A stretch of DNA of 64,000 nt from Sipunculus nudus (lineage: Eukaryota; Annelida; Sipuncula; Golfingiida; Sipunculidae): contig CM049314.1 in assembly GCA_026874595.1 (NCBI GenBank), positions 57,274,300-57,338,299 of the forward strand, given 5' to 3'. The position numbers were made by a program, and so were the translations under genes. A model generated the notes under the pieces. That model was not told where the DNA came from, searched no databases, and saw only the letters and a list, made by a program, of their open reading frames with translations. Positions 1-13,200 of the stretch are shown one piece after another (position 1 is the first letter of the stretch; each line of letters opens with the position of its first letter).

Positions 1-29
1 ATAGCCCTGCAATAACCTCTTTCTTGAAA

Positions 30-190
30 AATGTCATATTCCTCAGAATTTAAGGGAATGTATAGGAAATGACCCTCTTATGACACATCACTTGGCATTA
101 TTCTTGACAGCTCAAGACCAAAAATTGGCATTTCAAAGGTGTGGCCATGCACAGAGGAGTTGTGTGATAAAGGTGGAGTGGCACCACAGT
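30..190 (+). repeat. dispersed repeat, copy a (pairs with 7450-7595)
   Basis: GACCCTCTTATGACACATCA, TTGGCATTATTCTTGACAGC and GTGTGGCCATGCACAGAGGA correspond in order to AACCCCCTTAGGACACAACT, GGCATTATTCTCACCAGTTA and GCATAGGCATGTAGTAGGAG in the later copy, roughly 70% alike by eye. Confidence 0.5.
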
Positions 191-320
191 CGGTTGTAAT
201 ATAAATTAAAGGGAAACTGATATTCAAACCAAAAGGAAATGTTGCCATGGCATTCAAATAAAGTTTAAGAGTAAAGCCTATAAAATCTTGAAAAAGTCAC
301 TTCAGTCCACTTATATTATG

Positions 321-584
321 CAAAACATACTAACACACGTCATGCGTGCACCATGTGCACGTCAATGGTCAAGCATCAGCAGTCTCTCTTGAAGCAATTT
401 TTTAAGCATGATGCACACTTATTACATGGGGAATTCCTCTTCATGACATAACTTCAGAGAGGGTTTCCCTCACCAGCATACACATTCAGGATTAAACTTG
501 AAACATGTTTGCAGCGTTAGTTTATTTTGAATTTGTCACAGACCGCATGCATGACGCTTGATGCACACGTGTTAGTCTGTTTTG
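321..584. mobile_element. inverted-repeat element of ~264 bp
   Basis: The left end CAAAACATACTAACACACGT, continuing CATGCGTGCACC, is mirrored by the right end CAAAACAGACTAACACGTGT on the complementary strand, continuing GCATCAAGCGTCATGCATG. The termini therefore form inverted repeats of 20-40 bp with indels. No clear target duplication is visible, so this could be a MITE or a fold-back sequence. Confidence 0.5.
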
Positions 585-2026
585 TAAATGTTGCCTTGAG
601 ATGGATTCTCTTTAAAACCTGAAAGTGTCTGGTAGGTAGCAGTAGAGGTAATGTAATTCATAAGATCCAGAGCTTACTTCAAGAGCACAATACCAGAGAG
701 ACCTTGTTATCCTAAACCGCATGGAGAAACAAAGATATACCCTCGGGTACTGTCCAGGGGCTGGTTGTTTGAAGTCATATTAGTAAGGTTTATAACATTA
801 GCATGGGAGTTACTTCTGTCGGCCACTGATCTGCTTAACCTAGCAGTAATGCTGTAGAACTCCAATGTAGGTTTCCTTTTGTGATTGCATCAGGACCCGC
901 ACGACATGAGGCAGACCCAGGGCTGTGCCCTACAGCTTGTCCCTAGTGTTTGTTTGAAGGTATATTAGAGATGTAAGATTTACTAGTATCACAAATTTAT
1001 AAAGTACATATAACCTCAAATATCTAAATTGAAATGAAAATAAAAATTGTTTGGATAGTTGAGGTTATTGATATGTGAGTTCAGACATTTTCAAGAAGTA
1101 TTTTGCTGGTACATTGATAGCTACATTTGGCATATCATTTTAAATGTTCCATTAACATGATCCTGGCATAGAGTAACGTTATTTCATCATATCATTTTTA
1201 ATTGTCATTAATTATATTTTCCTTTCAAAGCTGCAAAGCATGTAATGGGGTTAATTTTGCTTCCTTTCCTTAAATTACAGGAAAATAAGAAAAAAGAGAT
1301 TCTGCTCTAACAATGTTTTTCAGTAATATCATCTATACCATATTTGTAGCATGTCTATAATTGTGCTGTTGGATTTGCTCAGTTTTGCTGTCTCAGATAA
1401 AAGGAAACTAGGTGGAATTCTCTTAAACAACTCAGGCCCTAGCTTGCATGATCATCATCATATGAAAATAAAATTAATATATGGTGCAATGTCCCCACAT
1501 CAGTGAAATTTGAATTTGCGAATTCATTGAATGAACGCACTTTTCTTAATGATTGTGGTTGATTCTTTATGAAATTATCAATGTTCCCCTTTTTTAAAGA
1601 ATTTATGTATCTGGTATCAAATGGACCAGTTTCCCACTCTTGTGATTTCCCATGAGGAAATGAACAGATTAATATTATTTCACTAGAATAGCTCACTCTG
1701 AAGTCTTAATAAAATCCAAGGGCCCAATTAATTATTTTAATTATGATTAATGGATTTTCTAGTTTGTATTCATATGAAATTAAACAGAAAGACAACTGAC
1801 TGATTCATTTTGAAATATAATTTGGTTTAATGAAGATTTAATGAAGGTTAAACTGGGCAGGTCCCAAATGAAATAGGATCATGCCGATTTGTCACATATC
1901 TCTTCCATCGGGATAGAGCATGCACTGTCATCAGTTGATCCATCTTAGAATAAACATGTCTTTGTTTTCAGAAACTGAAATCCAATTGTAAATAATTACA
2001 TACCTACAGTGTTTACTGATATAATT
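585..2026. other. unique AT-rich intronic DNA
   Basis: No gene, RNA or named repeat was recognised. The only listed frame (1439-1696, minus) has no family features. Confidence 0.5.
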
Positions 2027-3570
2027 GTATCCGCCAAAACAGAGTTTTGCGGATACTATGTTTTCAGCTGCACGCCGCCGCCGCCACTGCGTAGGTGTCC
2101 GGAGAACTCCCCCGTAACCGCTGGGCGGAATTTTACGAAACCCGGGATTATGTTCGGGTCACATGTGAACATCTGCGCCCCGATTTTGTTTGGACCTCTG
2201 ACCTTTCCTCTGCGCTCTGCGTCCGTTTGTGCGTCTGTTTCCACACATAAACCCACATATCTCGGGAACCGTTTGACCGATCAGGAAAATTTTTTTGCAC
2301 AAATGTAGCCCTTGGAGAGCTTTATAACATACACAAAAAATGGTGGCGCCACCTGCAACCATGTTTGCATAGTGTCCATCTGTTCGTCTGCCTTGGGTTA
2401 AAATCACTCATATCTCTGCAGTGACTTGACTAATTCACCTGAAATTTGGCATGCGTATACATCCTGGATAGCTTTTCTGATTTTGTGACAGGTTGCGCCA
2501 CCTACATTCACGTTTACGCTGCAGACATCCAAGCTCATATCTCGGGAACCATTTGACCGATCAGGAAAATTTTTTTTGCACAAATGTAGCCCTTGGAGAG
2601 CTTAATAACATACACAAAAAATGGTGGCGTCACCTGCAACCATGTTTGCACAGTGTCCATCTGTTCATCTGCCTTGAGTTCAAATCACTCATATCTCTGC
2701 AGTGACTTGACTAATTCACCTGAAATTTGGCATGCGTATACATCCTGGATAGCTTTTCTGATTTTGTGACAGGTGGCGCCATCTACATTCATGTTTACAC
2801 TGCAGACATCCAAGCTCATATCTCGGGAACCGTTTGACCGATCAAGAAAATTTTTTTGCACAAATGTAGCCCTTGGAGAGCTTTATGACATACACAAAAA
2901 ATGGTGGCGCCACCTGCAACCATGTTTGCACAGTGTCCATCTGTTTGTCTGCCTTGGGTTAAAATCACTCATATCTCTGCTGTGACTTGACTAATTCACC
3001 TGAAATTCGGCATGCGTATACATCCTGGATAGCTTTTCTGATTTTATGACAGGTGGCGCCACCTACATTCACGTTTACGCTGCAGACATCCAAGCTCATA
3101 TCTCGGGAACCGTTTGACCGATCAAGAAATTTTTTTGCACAAATGTAGCCCTTGGAGAGCTTTATAACATACACAAAAAATGGTGGCGCCACCTGCAACC
3201 ATGTTTGCACAGTGTCCATCTGTTTGTCTGCCTTGGGTTAAAATCACTCATATCTCTGCTGTGACTTGACTAATTCACCTGAAATTCGGCATGCGTATAC
3301 ATCCTGGATAGCTTTTCTGATTTTATGACAGGTGGCGCCACCTACATTCACCTTTACGCTGCAGACATCCAGCTCTCTTGATTTTATGACAGGTTGAGCC
3401 ACCTGCATTCTAGTTTATGCAGCAGACATCCAAGCTCATATCTTGGGAACCGTTTGACCGATTGGGCCAAAGTTTTGCATGTGTATAGTTCTCACTTAGC
3501 TCTTTATCATACACAAAACTGGTGCCATCACCTGCATCCATTTTTGCTCAGTGTCCATCTGATTGTCTGC
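2027..3570 (+). mobile_element. HINE-like element, family 1, with five ~280 bp tandem units
   Basis: The 5' end is a near-perfect hairpin (GTATCCGCC, AAAAC, then GTTTTGCGGATAC at 2027-2056), followed by a GCCGCCGCC stretch. The core holds tandem units marked by CTCGGGAACCGTTTGACCGA starting near 2261, 2541, 2822, 3102 and 3442 (diverged). Spacing is 280, 281, 280 and 340 bp. Each unit carries one or two copies of GGTGGCGCCACC or a variant. Short ORFs across the array are frames of the repeat, not genes. The 3' terminus was not identified; the last unit is degenerate, so the copy is probably 3'-truncated. The starting hairpin and following ACTATGTTTTCA resemble the element at 55.64 kb. Confidence 0.75.
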
Positions 3571-3599
3571 CACGGGCTAAAATCACTCATATACATGTA

Positions 3600-6500
3600 G
3601 TGGTTTGACTTATCTGCCTTAAATTTTGCATATGTATACAACAAGTTTCTAGAAGGAGTTCTGTTACAGACAGCCAAGAAGTAAGTGTTCCCTCAACAAA
3701 CCAGAGAGCTACATACTGTATATATGAAACCCAAGTTGCTGCAGTAGCTCTCATCTGAAACTGTTCGGCATAGTGCTTCAGTTTCATATACTGTAGATCG
3801 AGGAGTCTCAAATATCAAAGGTCATAGCAAAGTTTTAGTGGCAATGCACAGAGTTTATGTGGTAGTTTATGTAACAATGGTTATCTCAACAGTGCCTATG
3901 CTTTAAATTATTGATTGCCATACCCTGGATCTATCAGCAGATATGTGTAAACAAATCTATTTACAAGACTGCTGAAGTGGTTCTTGTATCAAAGGATTTC
4001 TTTGAGGTGGTATCAATATTTACATGCACAGCATATCTGTCTCCTTTAAATCGAATTTAAAATCAGATCAGTTTGAACTTATTAGAGCAGTGTTGAATTT
4101 TGGAACATCTCAAAAGCATAATTTGATCAGCTGACCATAGAAAATTATTGTTGTTTTATGTTTTAATATAAAAATCACAGACTAACTGATGGATGATCTG
4201 CAAACAACAGAAGAGCTTACCTAACTCCCACACATCTGTTGGTGAAGGTTATGGGAGTGCAAGAGTTAATGTGATAGCAAAAGTCTGCAATCTTAAGTAA
4301 TCAAACTAAAAAGAACTAAGTCATCTCAATATGGTGCTTACATTTTCAGTTTTCTGTTTATGTGTAAATGTGAATGTGTGTGTGTGGTGGAGAGAGAGAG
4401 AGAAGCTGAGAAAGTAATAAAATGTAAATATTATGTATTTGAAAAAATCATTGAACTTAAAAAAAACTCAAGAAAAGCCAGAAAGGTTGAGTGTTTGACA
4501 GTTAGAAAAAAAAGTTTCCTCAGGTTTCTTATATCTGTTCAACATTATAAAAAAATGCATAACAAACACTGGTGAAATTTTTTAAAAATTTGAATCTCAA
4601 GAATCATATCAGTTTAACATCTTTTAACTTCCTATGTTTACACACTTATCAGCTCATTACCTCTAAACGATAAATGTTTCTGCATAAATGTATGCAGTTG
4701 TTAGTATAAAAAAATTAAAATATGTGTAAGGTCACTTTAATTCAGGTCTCTCCATGGTTGGTCTTGGAAAAGCACTTGGTTTTCTTGAAGTACATAAATG
4801 AGAGAGCGAGAAGGAGAGAGATATATATATTTCGTGAACTGATTGCAGACTAACTTTGAATATAACAAGAACATACAGGCCGTTTATTCCCAAGTCCACA
4901 GTGACAATAACCCTAGGAAGACAGTGTCATCCCTTTAGAGAGTCACCCTTAGGATTCCAGTAAACTGGTGTACAAATCAATAGGGAACAAGCTCAGAGAA
5001 TTCTTAATTCCTCACTCATATAGATTTTCAATAATCTCCAGCAGTCAAACCAATTCCATCAGTACAAAAGGTATAAACCTAAACCTCATGACAATTTGGA
5101 ACTCTCTGTGATGTTATTTGAAACTTCATCTGAATTTAATTGTTTCTGCTGGTAATTAATGTGCAGCGGACCAGTATCTGTCTGTGAAACTTTTGTGAAG
5201 CTGTCAGATTGGTCTGCTAGATTCTCACTGTGTTATTGAACAGCAGTGAATGGTGGGATAGATATTGTATCTCCTGACTTGTGTTAAAAATTTATAAAGC
5301 AAGTAGAAGTGGGTGCCAGTCATGTTTATCAGTTCTCCTGATATCTAATTATTTTGACTTTAAAGTGTGCATTTTCTCAAATTTGTTCAATATATGGTTC
5401 AGTAGAAATGTTGGCTGCTGAAATATATATTCATCTGTTCACTATAATCTGCATTATTTAATTGATTTCAGAAAATGTTTATGATGTTCAATATTCTTTG
5501 TTTGATTGGTCAATCTGTAATTTTATGAGCTTAAGTGTTCCCCTTAGTTAGTGTCTCCAGGAGCTCCACTTCCATACATGATGCCCAATACATCATGCCA
5601 TACATGAGATCAACCAAGATCTTTGTCATTTTCTTCTGAGAGAGTACCATATATTATCTTCTTCTTGAAATGGACCTTAAACTTAAAACTCTTCTTATTG
5701 CTGTCTTTTCTTCCATGCAGTGGAACCTTTTCTCTTTTTCTCTTTTAAGTTTTATTTGGGGCTCCACTCTACTTGAAATCCTACTTCCTCAGATGGTCTA
5801 TCGCTTAAAGTTATTAACGTAGACTGTGATATATTACCAGAAAGCCTGCGTTCACTTTGTGCTCCTTTTGTAAAGTATGATTCTATTTACCTCACTTTGT
5901 CTGGTTCTTGCAGTGCCTTTTTTTCAACCAGTCAAGGTTTGTAGCAAGCTTTGTAAAAGAAATTGGTTTGTAGGTTTTGGCAGCGACAATAAGGATGTGT
6001 AGCCTTAATTTCAAAGCTGTCGGCTCTTGTCAAGGAATTGACTGGTTGACAGGATTGTATGACTAATAGCTCTAGCAAGCAAACCCACCAGTTTAAATTG
6101 GTGTCAAAATCAATTTGTCCCCATCAGTGAGCGATTAGATTCCGGCAGCCACTGTTCTCACATAAACTGCCCCCAAGGTTTGAAGACCAGGTGGGGATTC
6201 TGGGATGTTACATTTTATTGTAAACCCTCCAAGGCCTCTGGAGAAATGTCTGGCTTTGAAACCCATGGGACCGCAGCAATGTCTTCATCGGTGATAAAAT
6301 ATATGGACTGAGTGATGAATTTGTCTGTGCCGGATGACTCCCCATCCGGAGGACGGAAATTGCCTGTTTTCAGGAAGAAGTTTCACCTTAGTTTGCATGG
6401 GACTTTATTCCCTTTATTAAGTCTTGCAGAATCCATGGAAAAAGCAGTGTATTTACGACCTTAAATTACCCTTAATTGAATAATGAGCATATTAATAGAT

Positions 6501-7065
6501 GTGTTTGACACTATATAAACTGAAAGTTCAGTATTTAAATGTTTTATTCAATGTTTCACTCTAATACAAGGAAAAATATCTGAAGTAATCTTAAGATGCT
6601 GTGGAGTAGATTTAGAGGGGAAAAAAGTTAAAATCATCGATGTTTGATGAAGAAAATAAAAATTCAAAATGGAGTTTAGAAATGAAATGTCTCTTTGATT
6701 GTTTTCTCTTAAAAACAACAAAATGCATTTATGGTTCACAGAACATGATTATTAGGGACTATGAGGACGTTGTATTAAGTATAGAGGAATGTGTGTGCAT
6801 GGCTTCATGTACTAGCTGGTAACTAATTTTTAAATGAACCATATTAACAAGTTAAGATAGGGATACTGCAATTCATCATGATCGTCCTCCTGGAAATATT
6901 CTAGAAGTAGATTTTGTGTCCACTCCCACATGTTTCATATATTAGTGTCTGTTGCTTTGTAATGTTTGTCCTTGAGTCTGAACTGTCTGTCACAGAAAAT
7001 TATGCCATACTAAAAATTACTTAAAATTGTTACATCAAATTAATTGGAGGCCAGACTGTTTATTA
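3600..7065. other. unique intronic DNA, with a GC-richer non-repetitive part at 5.9-6.4 kb
   Basis: This is mostly AT-rich. The part at about 5940-6400 has balanced composition and no internal repetition. It includes the stem CCGGATG/CATCCGG (6330-6336 and 6343-6349). No reading frame of interest was seen. Confidence 0.45.
4370..4403 (+). repeat. TG/AG simple repeat
   Basis: GTGTGTGTGTGG is followed by AGAGAGAGAGAGA. A similar AG/AT tract lies at 4800-4832. The 71-codon ORF across it is low-complexity and not supported as a gene. Confidence 0.7.
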
Positions 7066-7260
7066 CATCCTCCACATAGTTAAAGTTTACATCCATGTTT
7101 CTTTGCTGATTGTCTGTTTGTAGGATTAAGCAAAAACTACTGAACAGACTCCCACAAATTTTTTGTGGAGCCCATCTTTATAAATTTTGATGCAGATCCA
7201 GCTACAGGGGTGGATCCAGTTGGATAGTTTGGCCAGAAAGAGTTAATTGTGCCCCCTATT
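7066..7260 (+). repeat. dispersed CCTCC...GTTTACATCC repeat, copy 1
   Basis: CATCCTCCACATAGTTAAAG, then TGATTGTCTGTTTGTAGGAT, AAAAACTACTGAACAGACTC and a GATCCAGCTACAGGGGTGGA tail follow a pattern I recall as a very common invertebrate repeat (a short hairpin, then GTTATGTTTTCACC, then TCTGTTTGTTAGCAGG). Related copies are at 16.25, 44.39, 50.99, 53.43 and 58.07 kb. Confidence 0.5.
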
Positions 7261-7449
7261 GAATACCAGTTTTGTTCACTTACTCAACATGAATCATGGT
7301 GAGCCATTCCCACAGTGCTTATTTGCTTTTTACCCGTTCATAATTTTGCACTTTAAGACCAGTTCAGTTTCATTTACACTACAAAGCTCACCCTGCATGT
7401 ATACCCACTGGATATAGAGATAATGGGGCATCAACAGTTCTTTTGAAAA

Positions 7450-7595
7450 ATGAAATGGAATCTCTCAGGATTTGTGAGAAAACATGGAAAATGAACCCCC
7501 TTAGGACACAACTGGCATTATTCTCACCAGTTAAAGAACACAACTGTGCATATCAGAGGCATAGGCATGTAGTAGGAGGACTACTGTCAGTTATA
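7450..7595 (+). repeat. dispersed repeat, copy b (pairs with 30-190)
   Basis: This is the direct-orientation relative of the segment at 30-190. It lies right after the copy-1 CCTCC repeat region. Family unknown. Confidence 0.5.
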
Positions 7596-7599
7596 ACTT

Positions 7600-10208
7600 A
7601 GGTATATATTTACTTCCATCATGAGCATGCAGGCCTTCCAAATATTTGTTTAGTGTCATTCTTTTATTCTAAGATCAGGGAAAAAATGTTTTGCAGCACT
7701 CATTTAACATTTTAAAAAAAAATGAGCTCCAGTTGTATTACATTGTGAAATTGTCCAGAAAGAGCAAGTTTATACATGTACTTCACACAGTATCTGTGTG
7801 CAAGTGTCCAGCATGTATTACAGCATGTACAAAAATGACCTTATCTGCATGATAAGGCTTATAGATGGTCCGGTCCTTTTATCTTTCATTTTGAGAAATA
7901 CATATAAATATGTATATATTTATATTTTTATATACACACGTAATATTTGCTTTCCAATTTTTATCTGTGTAGACACTTGTGTAATATATATGACATGTTT
8001 TATTCAGTTTTTGTAACAAAATATTGTAGATAAACCTAAATATTGCCTCATTATACCCTTATTTTCTAACCTTTTTAAAAGCAAATTACAACAGGACTTT
8101 ATTTTTGGGTCATTTACTGATAATTTTGAAGGAGTTTTGTCGTTGGATATGATTTGGTACACTCAGCCAGAAATAAAAAAAATGGCAGTCTTATTGACTG
8201 TTATTAAATATAATTATCAGTAATGGTCCCAGTAAGTGTAAAAGATGGAAACCTACTATTGCATATCCTATATTTGTATCCCTTTATTGGACTTGGATGG
8301 GGTCAAGGATATGAGGGCAGGTAATAGAGTCCAGTGTTACGTAAAATTCCTTTGAACGATTGGAGTTTAATTGAGGTTTGCACGACCAACGCACCACCTC
8401 AGACCCAGAGAGCGTGTGCTTGTTATTGATTCTTTACGAATTTTACATCCTTGCTCACAGTGGGCTCTCCCTGTGGTTATCAGCCTCTGTCACAGCCCTT
8501 ACTTAGGCTGTGGTGCAAAGTTATATTTATTTACTCCGAGCAAGCTTGTTACTCTGGAGAGAAGCACATCTGGTGTGTGATTGGTTTTGATTGTGCCAAC
8601 TGCCATCTAATTCTGTGACTATCGCTGGCTGATGGGGAAATTAAGCTCTGATGACGATTTATAATAGTATGTCTGGTCATGTGACTGCATGGTCACATGA
8701 TTTTGTGATCAAAACTTTATAAATAGATTTTACAAGCTGCAGATATGTTTGGTGTGATCCTGTTTAGAGGATATCAGCTCATCAGATATTTTAATCATTA
8801 TACAACCTTTAAACAAGTGTCTGAAATTGATCTCATCAATCACTGAAAGCACCATAACATGAAAACCCTTCATGATGTTCTTGTTAATACTCAGAAATAT
8901 GGATGTGTAAATTAATATGTAAACTGTGGAATGATATCTATCGCATACCAGACACCTGAGGAGAAAACTAAGACACTGCATTATTGTAGCAAGATGCAAA
9001 GAGCCGGGTGATATGGAATACCATAGTTTTATTCATGAACTTCAGTATGTGTTAGACAACATGACACTGCAAGTTTATAAATAAAACTGCAAAATCACAA
9101 AATGCCACGAGGAGAAACTGATAAAACGTACCAGAAGATTTTACACAGATCCTGCTGTAATCTTGGGTGGTTGGCATCACTGATTGGATTTTACTACACT
9201 ATACACGCAGGGCATACACAGACATTGATATGGGTAAGAGAGATACTGTTATACATATGGATCATATGATTTTGTCTTTGCTGTCTGTTGTGTAATTATT
9301 GAAGTTACAGTTAATCAGTGTCAGCTTCATTATGAAATGGGCACATAGTTATTACTGATTGATTTAATTGCATGACAATTAAGGTATTTATTCTTGTCTC
9401 ATCAGTAATAGTGTGACATCTTTCTGCATTGCTTGATACTTCTAATATTATCATAAGATTCATAGATGTGGTCTTACTTTGCAAGCTCCACAGCTAACTT
9501 GAGTGTTTCTTCAGCCCTGTTATTTTCAACTGGTTAGTCTAAATGTGAAATCATACCATTTCATTAATTAAAACTCCAAGATGTTTAAAAAATATTTTAC
9601 ATGATGAAATGAAAAAAAAAGTTTTATTATTATATATGTATTTATAAATAAAATGTCATAGAAAATAATATTTATATTATGTTTACTTTAAATTGTTGAA
9701 TTTCCCTTGTGTATTGATGAACTACATCTTTTTTCTTTTAGTTCATATACAAATGAAGAGTTTACCTGATCATTAACTGGCCACAAAAAATTTCATACTC
9801 ATTAATTTTGTGGATTTATCTTCAAAAGCGTTTGTTTGGGAATAAATTTTGATCTTTTCACTTCAAATCAGACTCATTAGAAGCATAAGTATACAGACAA
9901 AAAACTATACCACTTCTGAACATGTTATACATACCTAGTGAATCCTTCTACATAACATATATTGTATACTTTATGAGGCCAGGCTAGGTAAAAAGGAAAA
10001 CTACATTTACAATGCTCAATTTCAGTTCAAAATAACAGCAACTTAATATTTAACCATTTTACCAAAAATTTCATCAAGTATCTTAATTTTTAAAAATGGC
10101 ACTGTTACTCCTGTATTCCATAGGATTCTGCAATCACAATAATTAGGAAAAATGCACATTTTAATTAAAAATATCTTTAATCAACAATCTACCAGTCATG
10201 GGTACTCA
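7600..10208. other. unique AT-rich intronic DNA
   Basis: Nothing was recognised as coding. A 9 bp perfect inverted repeat TCATGTGAC/GTCACATGA lies at 8677-8700. A GC-richer stretch at 8370-8620 has a 69-codon frame with no family resemblance. Confidence 0.45.
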
Positions 10209-13200
10209 TTTTTAGCTCAAGCTGACTCTAAGTCATCTGAGCTATAGCGATCACCCTTTGTCCGTCATCCGTCCGGCCGTTTGTCCGTAAACAGGGCACA
10301 AATCGTAACCGCTGGACCTGTAATCTTCTCACTTGACATCCAGGGAGATCCATGAAAATTCTCAATGAAAACCTGGAATTAGGTCTCTGTTACCCATATT
10401 CTTTGAGCTATGGGGCTCCGAAGTACCCCCAAGAGTAATGGAAAATTTGATACAAAAAGCTCAAGTATCTGAACAACTAATGCATTGATCACCATAATTC
10501 TTTGCATATATATTGATCATGGAGTGTTCCATCAGTTTCTGCAGACTGGTGGGGCTACCTATATTTTTTAAATTTTTTTACGATTTTTTTTTCTTTATTT
10601 TTGAGACCTTAAAAAAATGTGGTCATCTGTTTACAGAGCACAAATCGTAACCACTGGACCTAGAATCTTCTTTCTTGACATGCAGATAGGTCAATGAAAA
10701 GTCTCTTTGGAAACCTGGAATAAGGTCTCTGTTACCCATTTTCTTCTAGCTATTGGGCTCTGAAATACCCCCCCAGAATAATGGAAAATTTGGTATAAAA
10801 GCTCAAGTATCTGAACAACTAATGCATTGATCACCATGATTTTTTTGCATAGATATTTGTCATGGAGTGTTCCATCAGTTTCTGCAGACTGGTGGTGCCA
10901 CCTGTATTTTTCAATGTTTTACGATTTTTAGCTCAGCTGACTATAAGTCATCTGAGCTATAGTCGTGGTCCTTTGTCCGTCGTTCGTCCGGCCGGCCGGC
11001 CGTCCATTAACAGGGCAAGTTTTAAAACCGTTGGACCTATGAATCCAAAATTTTGCATACAGTTAGGTGTCCACAAAATCTCCTACCATACTGAAAATTG
11101 AGTCATTAGGACTTCGTTCCTTCGAAATATTAAGGAAAAACCTCTGTTTTCCATAAAAAAAAGCCATTGTTACACTCGAAGGCTGCCTAATATCAAAACC
11201 ACTGGTCTGTTTTTGATCATATTTTGTATTCATATTCTTCCATACATTGTCTATTAACATACCAAAACTTAGGGCAGTATTGGGTATTGTTTTGAAGTTA
11301 TTAGCCCAAATATAATGCAATTTTTTAAAAATCAGGAAACATATTTCCTCATTTAACTTGAGAATTCCTGAAGCTGGAGTAAAACTTCACCAGGTGTGAA
11401 ATGGACTAATAATTCCAGTAAATAATTAAAGTTGAGATAGTAATTAGCACAATGATGTTGTTTGTCCCACATTCAACTAACTGTATATACTTTATTTGAA
11501 AAGATGGTTTTATTTTATCAAATTTACTGAATCTTTTATTTTGGTGAATAAAATTAAGCATGTACTGAAAACTCCAATGTACAAAACTTTTTAATAGTGA
11601 TTCAATGAATAACCTTGAAGATGCCATGTTATGGATTTATTTTCTTTTAAATTCAGTTTAAACATTTGTGATTTAAAAATAATAAAATATATGTGTATGC
11701 ATAATATGACCCAATATGAGCTAAACTCTGGATAAATTATGATTGCAACTTAGAATTCTGATATTTTAACTTATATTTTCAGATTTTTTTATTACAAATT
11801 TATAAAACTTGTAAATAAAAAAAAAATGAATATGATAAAAACCATTAATGGAAAAAGTGGATATGCTAAAAAAATAGGCTTAAATATAAAATTAAATGCA
11901 TTATTCCCTTGAAAGTGATATAGGTATTAGTCCATTCTGTCCACTTGCCTGTCCATCTGTAAATTTTTTCATATGCATCACAGTATCTCAAAACTTTAAC
12001 TGTTTTTCTTCATGACAGTCTTCTCAGAGTATAAGTTTTGCAATCATATATTCAGAACTTTATTATAACCAAGTAGGAGGGCCCCTATCCTTTTAGCTTC
12101 TCATATGCTTGTATATATGAAAAACATTACAATAGAATATTTTGCATGTTTTGCATTTGCAAACATTTCAGACTTCAGCTGAGCACCGTGACCCATGGGT
12201 CCCTTGTTTTTCTCTATTTTTGAGACCTTAAAAGATGCAGTCATCTGTTAACAGGGCACAAATGGTAAACACTGGACCTAGAATCTTTTTATCTTGACAT
12301 GCAGGGAGGCCCGTGAAAGGTCCCCTAGGAACCTGGAATTAGGTCTCTGTTACCCATATTCTGTGAGCTTTGGGGCTCTCAAGTACCTTGCAGAATAATG
12401 GAAAATTTGATACAAAGGCTCAAGTATCTGGACAACTATTGCATTGATCACCATGATTCTTTGCATGGATAATAATCATGGAGTGATTCATCAGTTTTTG
12501 TAGACAGGTGGCGCCACCTGTATTTTTTTCAATTTTTTTTACATTTTTTTCTCTATTTTTGAGACCTTAAAAGATGCGGTCATATGTTAACAGGGCACAA
12601 ATCGTAACCACTGGACCTAGAATCTTCTATCATGACATGCAGGGAGGCCCATTAAAAGTCTCCTTGGAAACCTGGAATTAGGTCTCTATTACCCATAACC
12701 TCTGAGCTATAGGGCTTTGAAGTACCCCAAAGAACAACTTAAAATTTGATACAAAAGCTCTAGTATCTTAGCAAATTGTGCATTAATTGACATGATTTTT
12801 TGCATGCATATATATCATGGAGTGTTTTATCAGTTCTTGCAGACTGGTGGCGCCACCTGTATTTTTTTGTATTTTTTTTTTTTTAAGATTTTTTTTTCTC
12901 TATTTTTGAGACCTTAAAAGATGCAGTCATCTGTTAACAGGGCACAAATGGTAACCATTGGACCTAGAATCTTCTATCTTGACATGCTGGGAGGTTAATA
13001 AAAATATCTCCGTGGAAACGTGAAATTAGGTCTCTGTTACCCATATCCTCTGAACTATGGGGCTCAGTAGACCCCCAAGAAAAACTTAAAATTTGATACA
13101 AAAGCTCTAGTATCTCAACAAATTGTGCATTAATTGCCATGATTCTTTGCATGCATATTCATCATGGAGTGTTTTATCAGTTCTTGCAGACTGGTGGCGC

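Noticed and set aside
2009-3219. Short ORFs with TKPTYLGNRLTDQENFF-like sequence
   Set aside because: They repeat with the 280 bp units of family 1 and are disrupted in alternate copies.
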